Positions 20,260-28,888 of a DNA stretch of 64,000 bases are shown here, one piece after another (positions within the stretch are counted from its first letter, which is position 1; each line of letters starts with the position of its first letter). Source of the stretch: Shewanella gelidii (lineage in GTDB: Bacteria > Pseudomonadota > Gammaproteobacteria > Enterobacterales > Shewanellaceae); assembly GCF_014647855.1 (NCBI RefSeq), contig NZ_BMPZ01000006.1:119471-183470 (forward strand), given 5' to 3'. A program made the translations under genes and the position numbers. The notes under the pieces were generated by a model. It was not told where the DNA came from. It saw only the letters and a program-made list of their open reading frames with translations, and searched no databases.

Positions 20260-21554
20260 AACAAGTACTATCCCGTCGTTTAAAAAAGAATGCTTTCACT
20301 ATCGCGATCACCTTGGCTGCTGCTGGTTCTGTTTTTGTGGTAACAGCCTACAACGGCAGCCAAATGGGGACGCAGGCAAACAGAAATAACCCCTCTATGG
20401 CAGCGCAAACGCCCCAAGATGGCAAAGAGCAACCCATCGATACGCGTAAGGTCAACGCCAAGGGCGCGTCTGATCGACCAGAAAATAGAAAATCGACGGC
20501 ACCAATGCTTTCGCAAGTTGCTGTGCAGCCGACCCTAACTGCGACTTACCAAGCGCAAGTCACAGGTTATGGAGAAACCAAACCACGTTATGAGCTGAGT
20601 TATACCAGCGAAATCAGTGGGCGAATTGCATGGTTAGCTGAATCTTTTGAGTCTGGTCGAGTGGTCAAAAAGGGTGAATTATTGGCGAGACTCGACGACA
20701 CCAGTTATCAGCAAGCTGTTTCACAAGCAAAAGCTGATGTCGCTACTGCTAGGCTTGAACTTTTAGAAGAGGAGCGTGAAGGCGAACAAGCCAGAAGTGA
20801 ATGGCAGCGCTCTGGTTTAAGTGGAGAACCCAGCTCACCATTAGTGTTACGCAAGCCCCAACTCGCGAGTGCTGTTGCGGCGCTTGAAAATGCGCAAAAA
20901 ACGTTAGAAAAAGCTCAGCGCGATTTAAATTTTACTCATATTCAAGCGCCTTTTGATGGTGTGATTGTGAGTCGTCAGGTGCAACTGGGCAGTTTTATTA
21001 ACGTTGGGGGGGAGGTCGCTATGCTCTATAGCGTTGATCGCATTGAGATTGAAATCCCGTTATCAGAGAAGCAATGGGCGAATTTACCCCAAGCTAACGT
21101 CAGTGAAACAAGCAACCGCAAGTCATGGACAGCAACCATTGCTACGACGGGGAGTGAAACCAATAAAGGCCAGCAATGGTCGGCATATGTGGAGCGAGTT
21201 CACCAATATGTCACGCAAGATACACGTCAGCGTTCATTGGTGCTTGTGGTCGAAAACCCTTTAGCACTCGATAAACCGCTATACCCTGGAACCTTTGTTG
21301 AGGCGACCATTGAAGGTGTCGCAATAGATGAGCTTTGGGAGTTGCCTTCTTCGGCGCGTTCCCAACAAGGAGAAATCTGGACCGTTGATACCAAAGGCCT
21401 ACTGCAAAAGTCAACCGCGAACACCTTGTTTGAACGTCAAAACAAAATCTATGTCAGGCCAACGAACGAGGACTTAGTCGTGCAAGTTGTTAAACGACCT
21501 TTGAGTAACTTCAAGGCAGGTATGAAAGTTGTCGCGAAGGTTGAGGAGCTGTAA
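20256..21554 (+). CDS. RND efflux periplasmic adaptor (membrane fusion protein)
   Basis: The 432-residue protein links the inner-membrane pump to the outer-membrane duct. A hydrophobic anchor lies at residues 13-30 and a variable stretch runs to about residue 80. Lipoyl halves flank the coiled-coil hairpin (GRIAWLAESFESGRVVKKGE, then the KAQRDLNFTHIQAPFDGVI segment near residue 220), followed by the beta-barrel and membrane-proximal domains. The ATG overlaps the stop of the outer membrane gene (ATGA), and its own stop overlaps the RND start (TAATG). Substrate unknown. Confidence 0.92.
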   Translation: MKQVLSRRLKKNAFTIAITLAAAGSVFVVTAYNGSQMGTQANRNNPSMAAQTPQDGKEQPIDTRKVNAKGASDRPENRKSTAPMLSQVAVQPTLTATYQAQVTGYGETKPRYELSYTSEISGRIAWLAESFESGRVVKKGELLARLDDTSYQQAVSQAKADVATARLELLEEEREGEQARSEWQRSGLSGEPSSPLVLRKPQLASAVAALENAQKTLEKAQRDLNFTHIQAPFDGVIVSRQVQLGSFINVGGEVAMLYSVDRIEIEIPLSEKQWANLPQANVSETSNRKSWTATIATTGSETNKGQQWSAYVERVHQYVTQDTRQRSLVLVVENPLALDKPLYPGTFVEATIEGVAIDELWELPSSARSQQGEIWTVDTKGLLQKSTANTLFERQNKIYVRPTNEDLVVQVVKRPLSNFKAGMKVVAKVEEL

Positions 21555-24500
21555 TGGGTAGTCATTCTAATCACAACGATACACTTCCAAAGGGCATGAT
21601 TTCGTGGTTCGCACAAAATCCAGTTGCAGCCAATTTGCTGATGCTTGGTGTCATCATTGTCGGGCTGTTTTCATTTAATGATATTCGTAAAGAAGCATTT
21701 CCAAGCTTAGAGCCTGATTTGGTATCCGTATCCGTTACCTACGACAGTGGTGATCCGATCCGTGCTGAAGAAAGCATCGCGATGAAAATTGAAGAAGCAC
21801 TAGAAACTGTATCGGGTGTAAAGCGGATTACGTCGACATCTGATGCTTCAGGTAGTCATGTATCGATAGAGAAAGAAACTAACTATGACCTAGATACCTT
21901 GCTAACTGACGTAAAAACCAAAGTTGATGCAATTAATAATTTACCAAGCGAAGCAGACAATCCTGTTATTGATAAAGCCCGACGCCAAGAGCACGCCATC
22001 TGGGTGCAGCTATACGGGAATGCTGACCGCAAAACACTGCAGGATTTAGCGGAACAACTTAAGTCAGATTTATTGCGCCAAAGTGCAATTCGTGACCTAT
22101 CGATTAGTGCGACTCTCGACCCAATGATTTCGGTCGAAGTCAATGAAGTGAAATTGCAGGCTTATGGCCTTACATTGACGGATGTGTCTAATGCCATCAA
22201 TGCAGAGTCGTCTAGTAGCATTGTCACGAGTTTACGTAACGCCGAGAAAACGGTGCGGCTCAAGGTATCACAGCAAGCTTATGAAGTAGAAGATTTTAAT
22301 AATATAGCCGTATTAACCCATGCTGATGGCAGTCAAATTCTGTTGTCAGATATCGCAATTGTGACCGATACATTCGAGGAAGACACCTTTAGCTTATCCC
22401 GTTACAACGAACAAAGTGCAATGGGAATTCAAATTGTAATGGATGAATACAGCGATGTGGTCAACATTGTTGAACAAGCCAAGCAAGTCATTGAAACGTG
22501 GCGGAGCAGCAATATTCTGCCAGAGAATGTAAACATCGAAAGCTGGTACGACAAAAGTGATTTGATTACTGAACGTTTATCCTTACTCGCTAAAAATGCT
22601 TTAAGTGGTATTGCATTAGTATTCATTGTACTGGCGCTGTTTTTGAATATACGGGTAGCATTTTGGGTTGCAGCAAGCTTGCCGTTTGTATTTTCTGGCA
22701 CCTTATTTTTTATGACGGATACTTTTGCTGGTTTTACTTTAAATGAGATGACGACATTTGGTTTTATTATGGCACTCGGCATTGTTGTCGATGATGCTGT
22801 TGTCATCGGTGAAAGTGTATATACAACGCGTAAACAGCAGGGGGACTCTTTAAGAAGTACCATTATTGGTACCCATAAGGTCGCAGCGCCTACTGTGTTT
22901 GGCGTATTAACGACTGTGGTCGCATTTTTATCTATTGCCACGATCGATGGCAAGTTGGGTCAGATTTATGCTCAGTTTGGCATGATTGTTACGATTTGTT
23001 TATTGCTCTCTTTGGTTGAATCCAAACTAATTCTGCCGGCGCATTTAGCCCATATTAATACCCAGAGAACGGAAAAAAAAGGCGTTTGGGCTGTGATTCA
23101 ACAGGGCGCAGATAACGGTTTAGAATGGTTTAACCAAACCATTTACAAGCAGATTATCAAGACAGCTTTGAAACTCCGCTATGCCGTAGTATTCGTCTTT
23201 ATTGCGCTGTTTGTTCTGGTAATTGGTATGCCGTTTACTGGTGCCGTAAGAGTAGCATTTTTCCCGCAAATTGCAGGTGACACGGTACGCGCAGAGATCC
23301 GCATGGTCAACGATAGCAGCTATGGCCAAACCCAAGAAAATTTAATGCGCCTTGAGTCCAATGCCATCCAACTGGATAAAAAGCTGCGCTTACAAGCTGG
23401 TGAAACCGTAAGTGAGAGTACCGACAAAAGTGAATCTGATATCAAGAGCATACAGGTTATAGCAAGTGCAGATAAATCGGGTTCTTTGATCATTGAGCTC
23501 GCGAGCGATGCCGCGTACAGCGCTCGAGATTTTGCCAATGCATGGTTATCAATGTCAGAACAAATGGAAGGTGTAAGTAAACTCAAAATATTATCGATGA
23601 GGGAAATGGTAGATAACTTCAAAGTGGAGCTAAAAGCAAATGACGATGGCTTATTAACCGAAGCAGCGAATAAACTAAAAAGAGAATTACAAACCATTGA
23701 TGGTGTGAGTGGTATCGATGACAACTTAGATTTAGGTGAACCCCAATATCGATTTGAATTAACCCCGCAGGGGAGAGCTCTCGGCCTAGATACTGCAGAC
23801 TTAGCCAAGCAAGTATTGCAGGCTTTTGGTGGGGATATTGTACAACGCTTTCAACGGGGTAAAGATGAAGTTAAGGTTCGTGTTCGCTACCCAGAGGAGC
23901 ATCGACAAACATTTGCCGATGTCCAGCAAGCTAACGTTCGCACGCCCGATAACCTCGTCGTACCTTTGATTTCGGTCGCGAATGTTTATTCTGATTATCA
24001 ACAATCAGAAATTACTCGAATTGATAATCAGCGTGCAGTGTATATTACTGCCGTAGTTGATAAAGAGGTGATCGCTTCGAATGAGTTGGTCGCACGATTG
24101 CAACAAAGCATGGTACCGCAACTGAATGCAGACTATCCCACGGTAAAAATTGATTTTACTGGCGAAGCAGAACAGCAAAAAGAGTCAACAGATTCGATGA
24201 AGTCGACCTTTGTATTAGCGCTAGTATTAATTTTTGCATTGCTCGCGATCCCGCTAAAATCGTATGTCCAACCGGTGATTATTATGATTGCGATCCCGTT
24301 TGGTATTGTCGGGGCAATTTTAGGGCACTGGTGGAATGATTTAACCATCAGTATTTTGTCGCTCAATGGGATATTGGCTTTGAGTGGTGTCGTGGTGAAT
24401 GACAGCTTATTGTTAGTTTCGCGGTTTAATGAGCTTGTGCGTGAAGAGTCAATGCCAATTAAAGTAGCGATTCAAGAGGCTTGTACAGGCCGTTTGCGTG

Positions 24501-24754
24501 CGGTTTTACTCACGTCAGTAACTACATTTGCTGGGCTTGCGCCTTTGCTGAGTGAAACATCCATGCAAGCACAGTTTTTAATCCCTGCTGCTGCAGCGTT
24601 AGGATATGGTATCTTGTTCGCTACGGTCATTACCTTAGTTTTAACACCATCATTATTGCTGATCCAAACTGATATCGGATTCGCACTAGAGAAAATAAAG
24701 AACATTATTTTTAAAAAGCATGAACATTCTGAAATCGGCGAGTCTCCCGTTTAA
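21554..24754 (+). CDS. RND-family efflux pump (AcrB/HAE1-like)
   Basis: The 1066-residue inner-membrane transporter has the standard twelve-helix architecture with two large periplasmic loops. The first helix (PVAANLLMLGVIIVGLFSF) is followed by the porter domain. The proton-relay aspartate pair is present in LGIVVDDAVVIGE near residue 412. The second half repeats the pattern, ending in LFATVITLVLTPSLLLI. The proton gradient drives drug or lipid export; no specific substrate can be read from the sequence. Control by the linked two-component system suggests induction by an envelope signal. Confidence 0.93.
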   Translation: MGSHSNHNDTLPKGMISWFAQNPVAANLLMLGVIIVGLFSFNDIRKEAFPSLEPDLVSVSVTYDSGDPIRAEESIAMKIEEALETVSGVKRITSTSDASGSHVSIEKETNYDLDTLLTDVKTKVDAINNLPSEADNPVIDKARRQEHAIWVQLYGNADRKTLQDLAEQLKSDLLRQSAIRDLSISATLDPMISVEVNEVKLQAYGLTLTDVSNAINAESSSSIVTSLRNAEKTVRLKVSQQAYEVEDFNNIAVLTHADGSQILLSDIAIVTDTFEEDTFSLSRYNEQSAMGIQIVMDEYSDVVNIVEQAKQVIETWRSSNILPENVNIESWYDKSDLITERLSLLAKNALSGIALVFIVLALFLNIRVAFWVAASLPFVFSGTLFFMTDTFAGFTLNEMTTFGFIMALGIVVDDAVVIGESVYTTRKQQGDSLRSTIIGTHKVAAPTVFGVLTTVVAFLSIATIDGKLGQIYAQFGMIVTICLLLSLVESKLILPAHLAHINTQRTEKKGVWAVIQQGADNGLEWFNQTIYKQIIKTALKLRYAVVFVFIALFVLVIGMPFTGAVRVAFFPQIAGDTVRAEIRMVNDSSYGQTQENLMRLESNAIQLDKKLRLQAGETVSESTDKSESDIKSIQVIASADKSGSLIIELASDAAYSARDFANAWLSMSEQMEGVSKLKILSMREMVDNFKVELKANDDGLLTEAANKLKRELQTIDGVSGIDDNLDLGEPQYRFELTPQGRALGLDTADLAKQVLQAFGGDIVQRFQRGKDEVKVRVRYPEEHRQTFADVQQANVRTPDNLVVPLISVANVYSDYQQSEITRIDNQRAVYITAVVDKEVIASNELVARLQQSMVPQLNADYPTVKIDFTGEAEQQKESTDSMKSTFVLALVLIFALLAIPLKSYVQPVIIMIAIPFGIVGAILGHWWNDLTISILSLNGILALSGVVVNDSLLLVSRFNELVREESMPIKVAIQEACTGRLRAVLLTSVTTFAGLAPLLSETSMQAQFLIPAAAALGYGILFATVITLVLTPSLLLIQTDIGFALEKIKNIIFKKHEHSEIGESPV

Positions 24755-24849
24755 TTTAAAGAGCGAATCAGGTTGTTTGGCGTTTATATCGATAGCGCCC
24801 CCTGTTTTATAAACGCAACAATTGAAATATCAGTTTATGAGGACACAGC

Positions 24850-25554
24850 ATGTCAGATAACTTGCAGTTACTTTTGGTCGAAGATGATATTGATCTGGCA
24901 ACCGCCATCATCGATTACCTAGAAATTGAAGATATTCACTGTGATTATGCTGCCAATGGTGCGGTTGGGTTAAACCTCATTCAAACGAATCAATATGATG
25001 TGGTCGTGCTCGATTTAAATCTGCCAAAAATGAATGGGCTTGAAGTGTGTGAAAAGATCCGAGCGCAGGGTATTGATATGCCCATATTAATGCTGACTGC
25101 ACGGGATACATTAGAAGATAAATTAGTTGGGTTTTCAAAAGGCGCTGATGATTACCTTATTAAGCCCTTTGCCATGGAAGAGTTGATAGTTCGAGCTCAA
25201 GTCCTTTCTCGCAGGCGAAGTGGTCAAATTAAACAGCTGAAGGTGGCTGACTTAGCATTAGATATAGAGAGCAAGTTGGCCACGCGTGCCCTGCAACAGC
25301 TCAAGTTGTCGCCGACTGAGGTCAAATTACTTGAATGCTTGCTCCGCCATAGCCCAAAGATAGTTTCTAGGGAGAAGTTGATGCGAAGTGTTTGGGGGGA
25401 TGAGCAGCCAGACAGTAACAGTTTAAAGGTCCATATGTTCAATCTACGCAAAGCCGTTGACGGAAACCGAGACGCTGACCAAAAGCTAATATACACGATC
25501 ACAGGCCGCGGTTTTGTGTTGAAACCTTGCGCTTCAATCACGGATGCTACCTGA
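24850..25554 (+). CDS. OmpR-family response regulator
   Basis: The 234-residue protein has a receiver domain (acidic pair EDD at residues 10-12, phospho-acceptor in VVVLDLNLP near residue 54, lysine in DDYLIKPF near 104) and a C-terminal winged helix (residues about 130-225, HMFNLRKAVD and YTITGRGFVL). It ends with TGA overlapping the kinase ATG by one base. It is the presumed activator of the upstream pump genes through the CTTAACCC repeats at 18.8 kb (inference). Confidence 0.93.
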   Translation: MSDNLQLLLVEDDIDLATAIIDYLEIEDIHCDYAANGAVGLNLIQTNQYDVVVLDLNLPKMNGLEVCEKIRAQGIDMPILMLTARDTLEDKLVGFSKGADDYLIKPFAMEELIVRAQVLSRRRSGQIKQLKVADLALDIESKLATRALQQLKLSPTEVKLLECLLRHSPKIVSREKLMRSVWGDEQPDSNSLKVHMFNLRKAVDGNRDADQKLIYTITGRGFVLKPCASITDAT

Positions 25555-26810
25555 TGAAAATTAGACCCAGCATCAAAATCTACTTTTTAATTGCTATGTT
25601 GTTAACGGGCACTGTGACCATCATGGGAATGTCGGCCGTAGCAGTGAGCTACTTTTTCTCGGGTTTAGATGTGGCCACGAGTAACTTTGTGCGCTCACAG
25701 GCTACGGACGTTAAATTGGATGGGGATAACCCTTTAACCATCGGTAAGCTCACGATAGCCACGCGCTGGGAATCTTTGCCACGAGTAATCCAAGATAATA
25801 TCGACGTCAATGACTTGGTACCAAATCAATTAATTAAAAAAATAGATGGGCTACCGATTATTGAACAGCCGAAACGCGCGTTGTTTGCAATGAAGGTAAC
25901 TGCTGAAGATCAAGTGCGTTATGCCTCGGTCATACTCAGTAAAGGAGACAAAGGAACTGGCAAACATAAGCCTCCTAAGTTTTTTTATATTTTATTAGTA
26001 GGGCTTATCGCAATAGCGTTGTTTTCTCTAGTGCTATTTTTATTGCTACGTAAAGTCGCTAGTCCCGTTGAGGGACTAAAAGAGTGGGCGAAGTCGTTGG
26101 ACGAAGAAAAGCTCACGCAACCTCGACCCAATTTTCATTATAGTGAGTTAAATACATTGGCTGAGATCGTACAGTCAAGCTTGAGCTCTGTACAAGAAAG
26201 CTTAGACAGAGAAAAACGATTTTTAGGTTACGCAAGTCATGAGTTGCGTACACCGATTGCAGTTGCACGAACTAATGCTGAGTTGTTGAGAAAAATGATA
26301 ACCAAACAAATGGTTCAGGAAAAACAACTCGCAGCACTTGATAGAATTGAGCGAGCAGGGCTCACGATGACAGATTTAACGGAGACTCTATTATGGTTAA
26401 ACCGTCAAGAGGGGAAGTCATTACCGGTTGCTGATGTAAAAATCGGAGAGCTAGTTACGCAAATTAGCGCTGAACTCGAATACTTATTAAAAGACAAACA
26501 AGTTGCGGTGACTTTGAATACTGATGAAACCCTTGTTGCCGTATCGCCAAGTCTATATCGGATTGTCGTAACCAACCTCATTCGCAATGCTTTTCAGCAT
26601 ACCTACCGTGGAGAGGTGGTTATCAATCAAACCTTGCATCACTTATCCATTACCAATCAAAATACAGACGCAGCGGATCAATCGACTGCGGATGAGCTTG
26701 GGTTTGGCTTAGGGTTAGAGTTAACAGAAAAATTAGTAAAGCAAAGTGGTTGGCACTATCAAGTTATTGAGGTTGATGGCGGGCGTAAAGTTGATCTCAC
26801 ATGCGAATAA
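25554..26810 (+). CDS. sensor histidine kinase
   Basis: The 418-residue protein has two membrane segments (residues about 8-35 and 147-168) enclosing a sensor domain of about 110 residues, a HAMP-like linker, an H box with the phospho-histidine (GYASHELRTPIAVA), an N box (LIRNAFQH) and a glycine box (LGFGLGLELTEKL). I use the ATG at 25554 overlapping the regulator stop. It should phosphorylate the adjacent regulator. The sensor domain shows no known fold to my eye, so the signal is unknown. Confidence 0.9.
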   Translation: MKIRPSIKIYFLIAMLLTGTVTIMGMSAVAVSYFFSGLDVATSNFVRSQATDVKLDGDNPLTIGKLTIATRWESLPRVIQDNIDVNDLVPNQLIKKIDGLPIIEQPKRALFAMKVTAEDQVRYASVILSKGDKGTGKHKPPKFFYILLVGLIAIALFSLVLFLLLRKVASPVEGLKEWAKSLDEEKLTQPRPNFHYSELNTLAEIVQSSLSSVQESLDREKRFLGYASHELRTPIAVARTNAELLRKMITKQMVQEKQLAALDRIERAGLTMTDLTETLLWLNRQEGKSLPVADVKIGELVTQISAELEYLLKDKQVAVTLNTDETLVAVSPSLYRIVVTNLIRNAFQHTYRGEVVINQTLHHLSITNQNTDAADQSTADELGFGLGLELTEKLVKQSGWHYQVIEVDGGRKVDLTCE

Positions 26811-27006
26811 AAAAGTCACTGTGAACAGCGATGTTGGGTGCTCAGTGACTGTTTAACATCGCCAGCGCTTTAAATGATGTGCGATCGCTATCTGAATTCA
26901 AAACAAATATCCCAACCTGTTAAGAAGTTAAGCATTGAGCTGCCCACAGCAATATATTGAAGCTTGGGAACGTCATGCTTTTAGAACTACGGAAATAGGC
27001 TTTTCG

Positions 27007-27426
27007 ATGCAAAAAAATATTGTCCAAAAAATTGGGAATGTCGCTTTAGTTGTGAGTAACTATGATGAGGCGATTGCTTTTTATACCCAGAAACTTCGGT
27101 TTAATTTAGTTGAAGATACTGATCTTGGCGATGGTAAGCGGTGGGTGCTTGTCTCTCCGCCGAACTCCAATGGCACTAATCTGTTGCTCGCACAGGCAAA
27201 AGGTGAAGAACAAATAGCTGCCGTTGGCGACCAAGCTGGAGGAAGAGTATTTTTGTTTTTACAAACCAATGATTTTTGGCGCGATTATGAAGCAATGAAA
27301 GCCAACGACATAACTTTTTTAGAAGCCCCTAGAGTCGAGGCATATGGCACTGTGGTTGTGTTCCAGGATCTGTATGGCAACAAATGGGATTTATTGCAGC
27401 TCAACAATGATCCCTCTGTTGGGTAA
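27007..27426 (+). CDS. VOC-family (glyoxalase/bleomycin resistance) protein
   Basis: The 139-residue protein has one vicinal-oxygen-chelate module pair: KIGNVALVVSNYDEAIAFYTQKLRF at the start and AYGTVVVFQDLYGNKWDLLQ at the end, where the metal ligands usually lie. Members are lyases, dioxygenases or antibiotic-binding proteins; I cannot choose. ATG at 27007 (MQKNIVQKIG) is preferred over an upstream TTG that adds an unconserved 24 residues. Confidence 0.82.
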   Translation: MQKNIVQKIGNVALVVSNYDEAIAFYTQKLRFNLVEDTDLGDGKRWVLVSPPNSNGTNLLLAQAKGEEQIAAVGDQAGGRVFLFLQTNDFWRDYEAMKANDITFLEAPRVEAYGTVVVFQDLYGNKWDLLQLNNDPSVG

Positions 27427-27509
27427 TTCGTGTCCTCGCATTTAATCCATGGCAGAACTAATTGAAGTCGATATAATATGTATTCTTATCTCTTAAACGA
27501 ACATTAGCA

Positions 27510-28442
27510 TTGAAGTCTCACCTATCTAACGCTCACCAGTGGCTATTTATACTGTTTGCTATTGTTTGCCTTTGGCCTGCGGTTAGTTCTCCAATTGCGC
27601 TAATTTTGGGCTTTGCTCTCGCAAGTTTCGGGCTCGTTCCACAGCATCTTGATATTCAACGGTGGACAAAGAGGCTTTTATCTTTGTCTATCATCGGCCT
27701 TGGTTTTGGTATTAACCTTGAAATGGCCATTGCTGCCAGTCAAAAAAATCTAGGTTTTATTATTGCATCAATCTTTTTAACCATAGGTTTGGGCACGCTT
27801 CTGACGCGATGGATAGGGTTGGAAAGAAAAACTGGGCACCTTGTTGCTGTGGGTACGGCAATTTGTGGTGGTAGTGCAATTGCTGCAGTATCCCCAGCGA
27901 TCGAGGCAAAAGCTGAACAAAGTGCGGTTGCTTTAGCCTGTATTTTTGTTTTGAACTCGGTCGCATTGTTTGTGTTTCCAACAATTGGTCACCTATTTGA
28001 GTTAAGCGAATACCAATTTGGCGTTTGGGCCGCAATTGCGATCCACGATACTTCTTCTGTGGTTGGTGCTGCATCGGCGTATGGGGATGAGTCGTTAAAA
28101 ATTGCAACGACTTTAAAGCTCGCCCGAGCTTTGTGGATCGTGCCTGTCGCACTGTTTAGCGCCTGGCTGTTTGGAGGGACAAAGAATAGATTGGCGATCC
28201 CAAGCTTTATCATTTTTTATTGTATTGCAATATTCATTGCATTTGTCTTCCCACAGGGGCAAGCCGTTTACGAGCAACTCTTTTTTATTTCCAAACGCCT
28301 GCTTGTCGTGTGTCTATTTTTGATCGGTTGTGGAATTACGGTATCAAGAATGCGAAATAGTGGACTTAAGCCAATGGTGCTTGCGTTGCTGCTGTGGGTC
28401 GCTATCGGTGGCGGTTCTTTAGTCGTCATCTTGCAGGGCTAG
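27510..28442 (+). CDS. YeiH-like putative sulfate exporter (PSE) family membrane protein
   Basis: The 310-residue protein has about ten hydrophobic segments and the family signatures GLGFGINLEMAI (residues about 57-68), AVGTAICGGSAIAAVSPAI (about 113-131) and AIHDTSSVVGAASAYGDE (about 176-193). The family is annotated as putative sulfate exporters, but no transport role is proven for most members. The start is TTG at 27510 with only a weak ribosome site, so the first residues are uncertain. It is monocistronic. Confidence 0.85.
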   Translation: MKSHLSNAHQWLFILFAIVCLWPAVSSPIALILGFALASFGLVPQHLDIQRWTKRLLSLSIIGLGFGINLEMAIAASQKNLGFIIASIFLTIGLGTLLTRWIGLERKTGHLVAVGTAICGGSAIAAVSPAIEAKAEQSAVALACIFVLNSVALFVFPTIGHLFELSEYQFGVWAAIAIHDTSSVVGAASAYGDESLKIATTLKLARALWIVPVALFSAWLFGGTKNRLAIPSFIIFYCIAIFIAFVFPQGQAVYEQLFFISKRLLVVCLFLIGCGITVSRMRNSGLKPMVLALLLWVAIGGGSLVVILQG

Positions 28443-28482
28443 TGTTCATTGAACCCTTACCGTTGTTGCTGCAAGGTATTGT

Positions 28483-28629
28483 TTATTTGGACGCCTTATA
28501 GGCGCGATAGATGAGTAGGCTCAGCAAGAGTGAAAATGCACTTAAATCAAAAACTGACCGTAATAACCCCTCGCTAAAAAACGAAAGACCTACGAGTACA
28601 GCACATAAACTAATGACCCAGTAATTCAT
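28483..28629 (-). CDS. small membrane protein, 48 residues
   Basis: A short frame opposite the YeiH-like gene: MNYWVISLCAVLVGLSFFSE at the start, then LLRSV, a second hydrophobic run (AFSLLLSLLIYRAYKA) and a basic end. Two predicted membrane helices, ATG start, GCGGGGC about five bases ahead. It lies wholly in the gap between two genes and has the composition of a real small inner-membrane protein, but I have no homology evidence. Confidence 0.45.
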   Translation of the reverse strand: MNYWVISLCAVLVGLSFFSEGLLRSVFDLSAFSLLLSLLIYRAYKASK

Positions 28630-28812
28630 AAAAGCCCCGCTAACTGAAGGCTACATCATAATCAACAACGTCAGTATTCAACCAATATCTGTTTTGTATA
28701 ACAAATATCTCATTGTTCTAGTTTTTGGATGACTCTCACTTCCGCGTTTGTTTAGATATGCCATACACTTGGCTGAGTACAATCTCGGTAGTTTCAACTG
28801 CCATTCACCATG

Positions 28813-28843
28813 AAAAAGCCAGCAGATGAGGCTGCTGGCTTTA
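28813..28843 (-). terminator. terminator of the second RND operon
   Basis: AAAGCCAGCAG-CCTCAT-CTGCTGGCTTTTT on the minus strand, about 45 bases after the RND stop codon. No gene is seen from here back to 28630. Confidence 0.9.
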
Positions 28844-28888
28844 AATCGGTAACGAACAAAAATAAGCGTTTTAATTACGCCATCTAAA

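Noticed and set aside
22429..22953. 174-codon antisense frame inside the first RND gene
   Set aside because: Shadow of the strong coding pattern of the pump; low complexity and no ribosome site.
27466..27500. TATAATATGTATTCTTATCTCTTAA looked like a dif-type sequence
   Set aside because: The arms do not match either Xer arm and spacing is wrong; it is probably promoter DNA of the YeiH-like gene.
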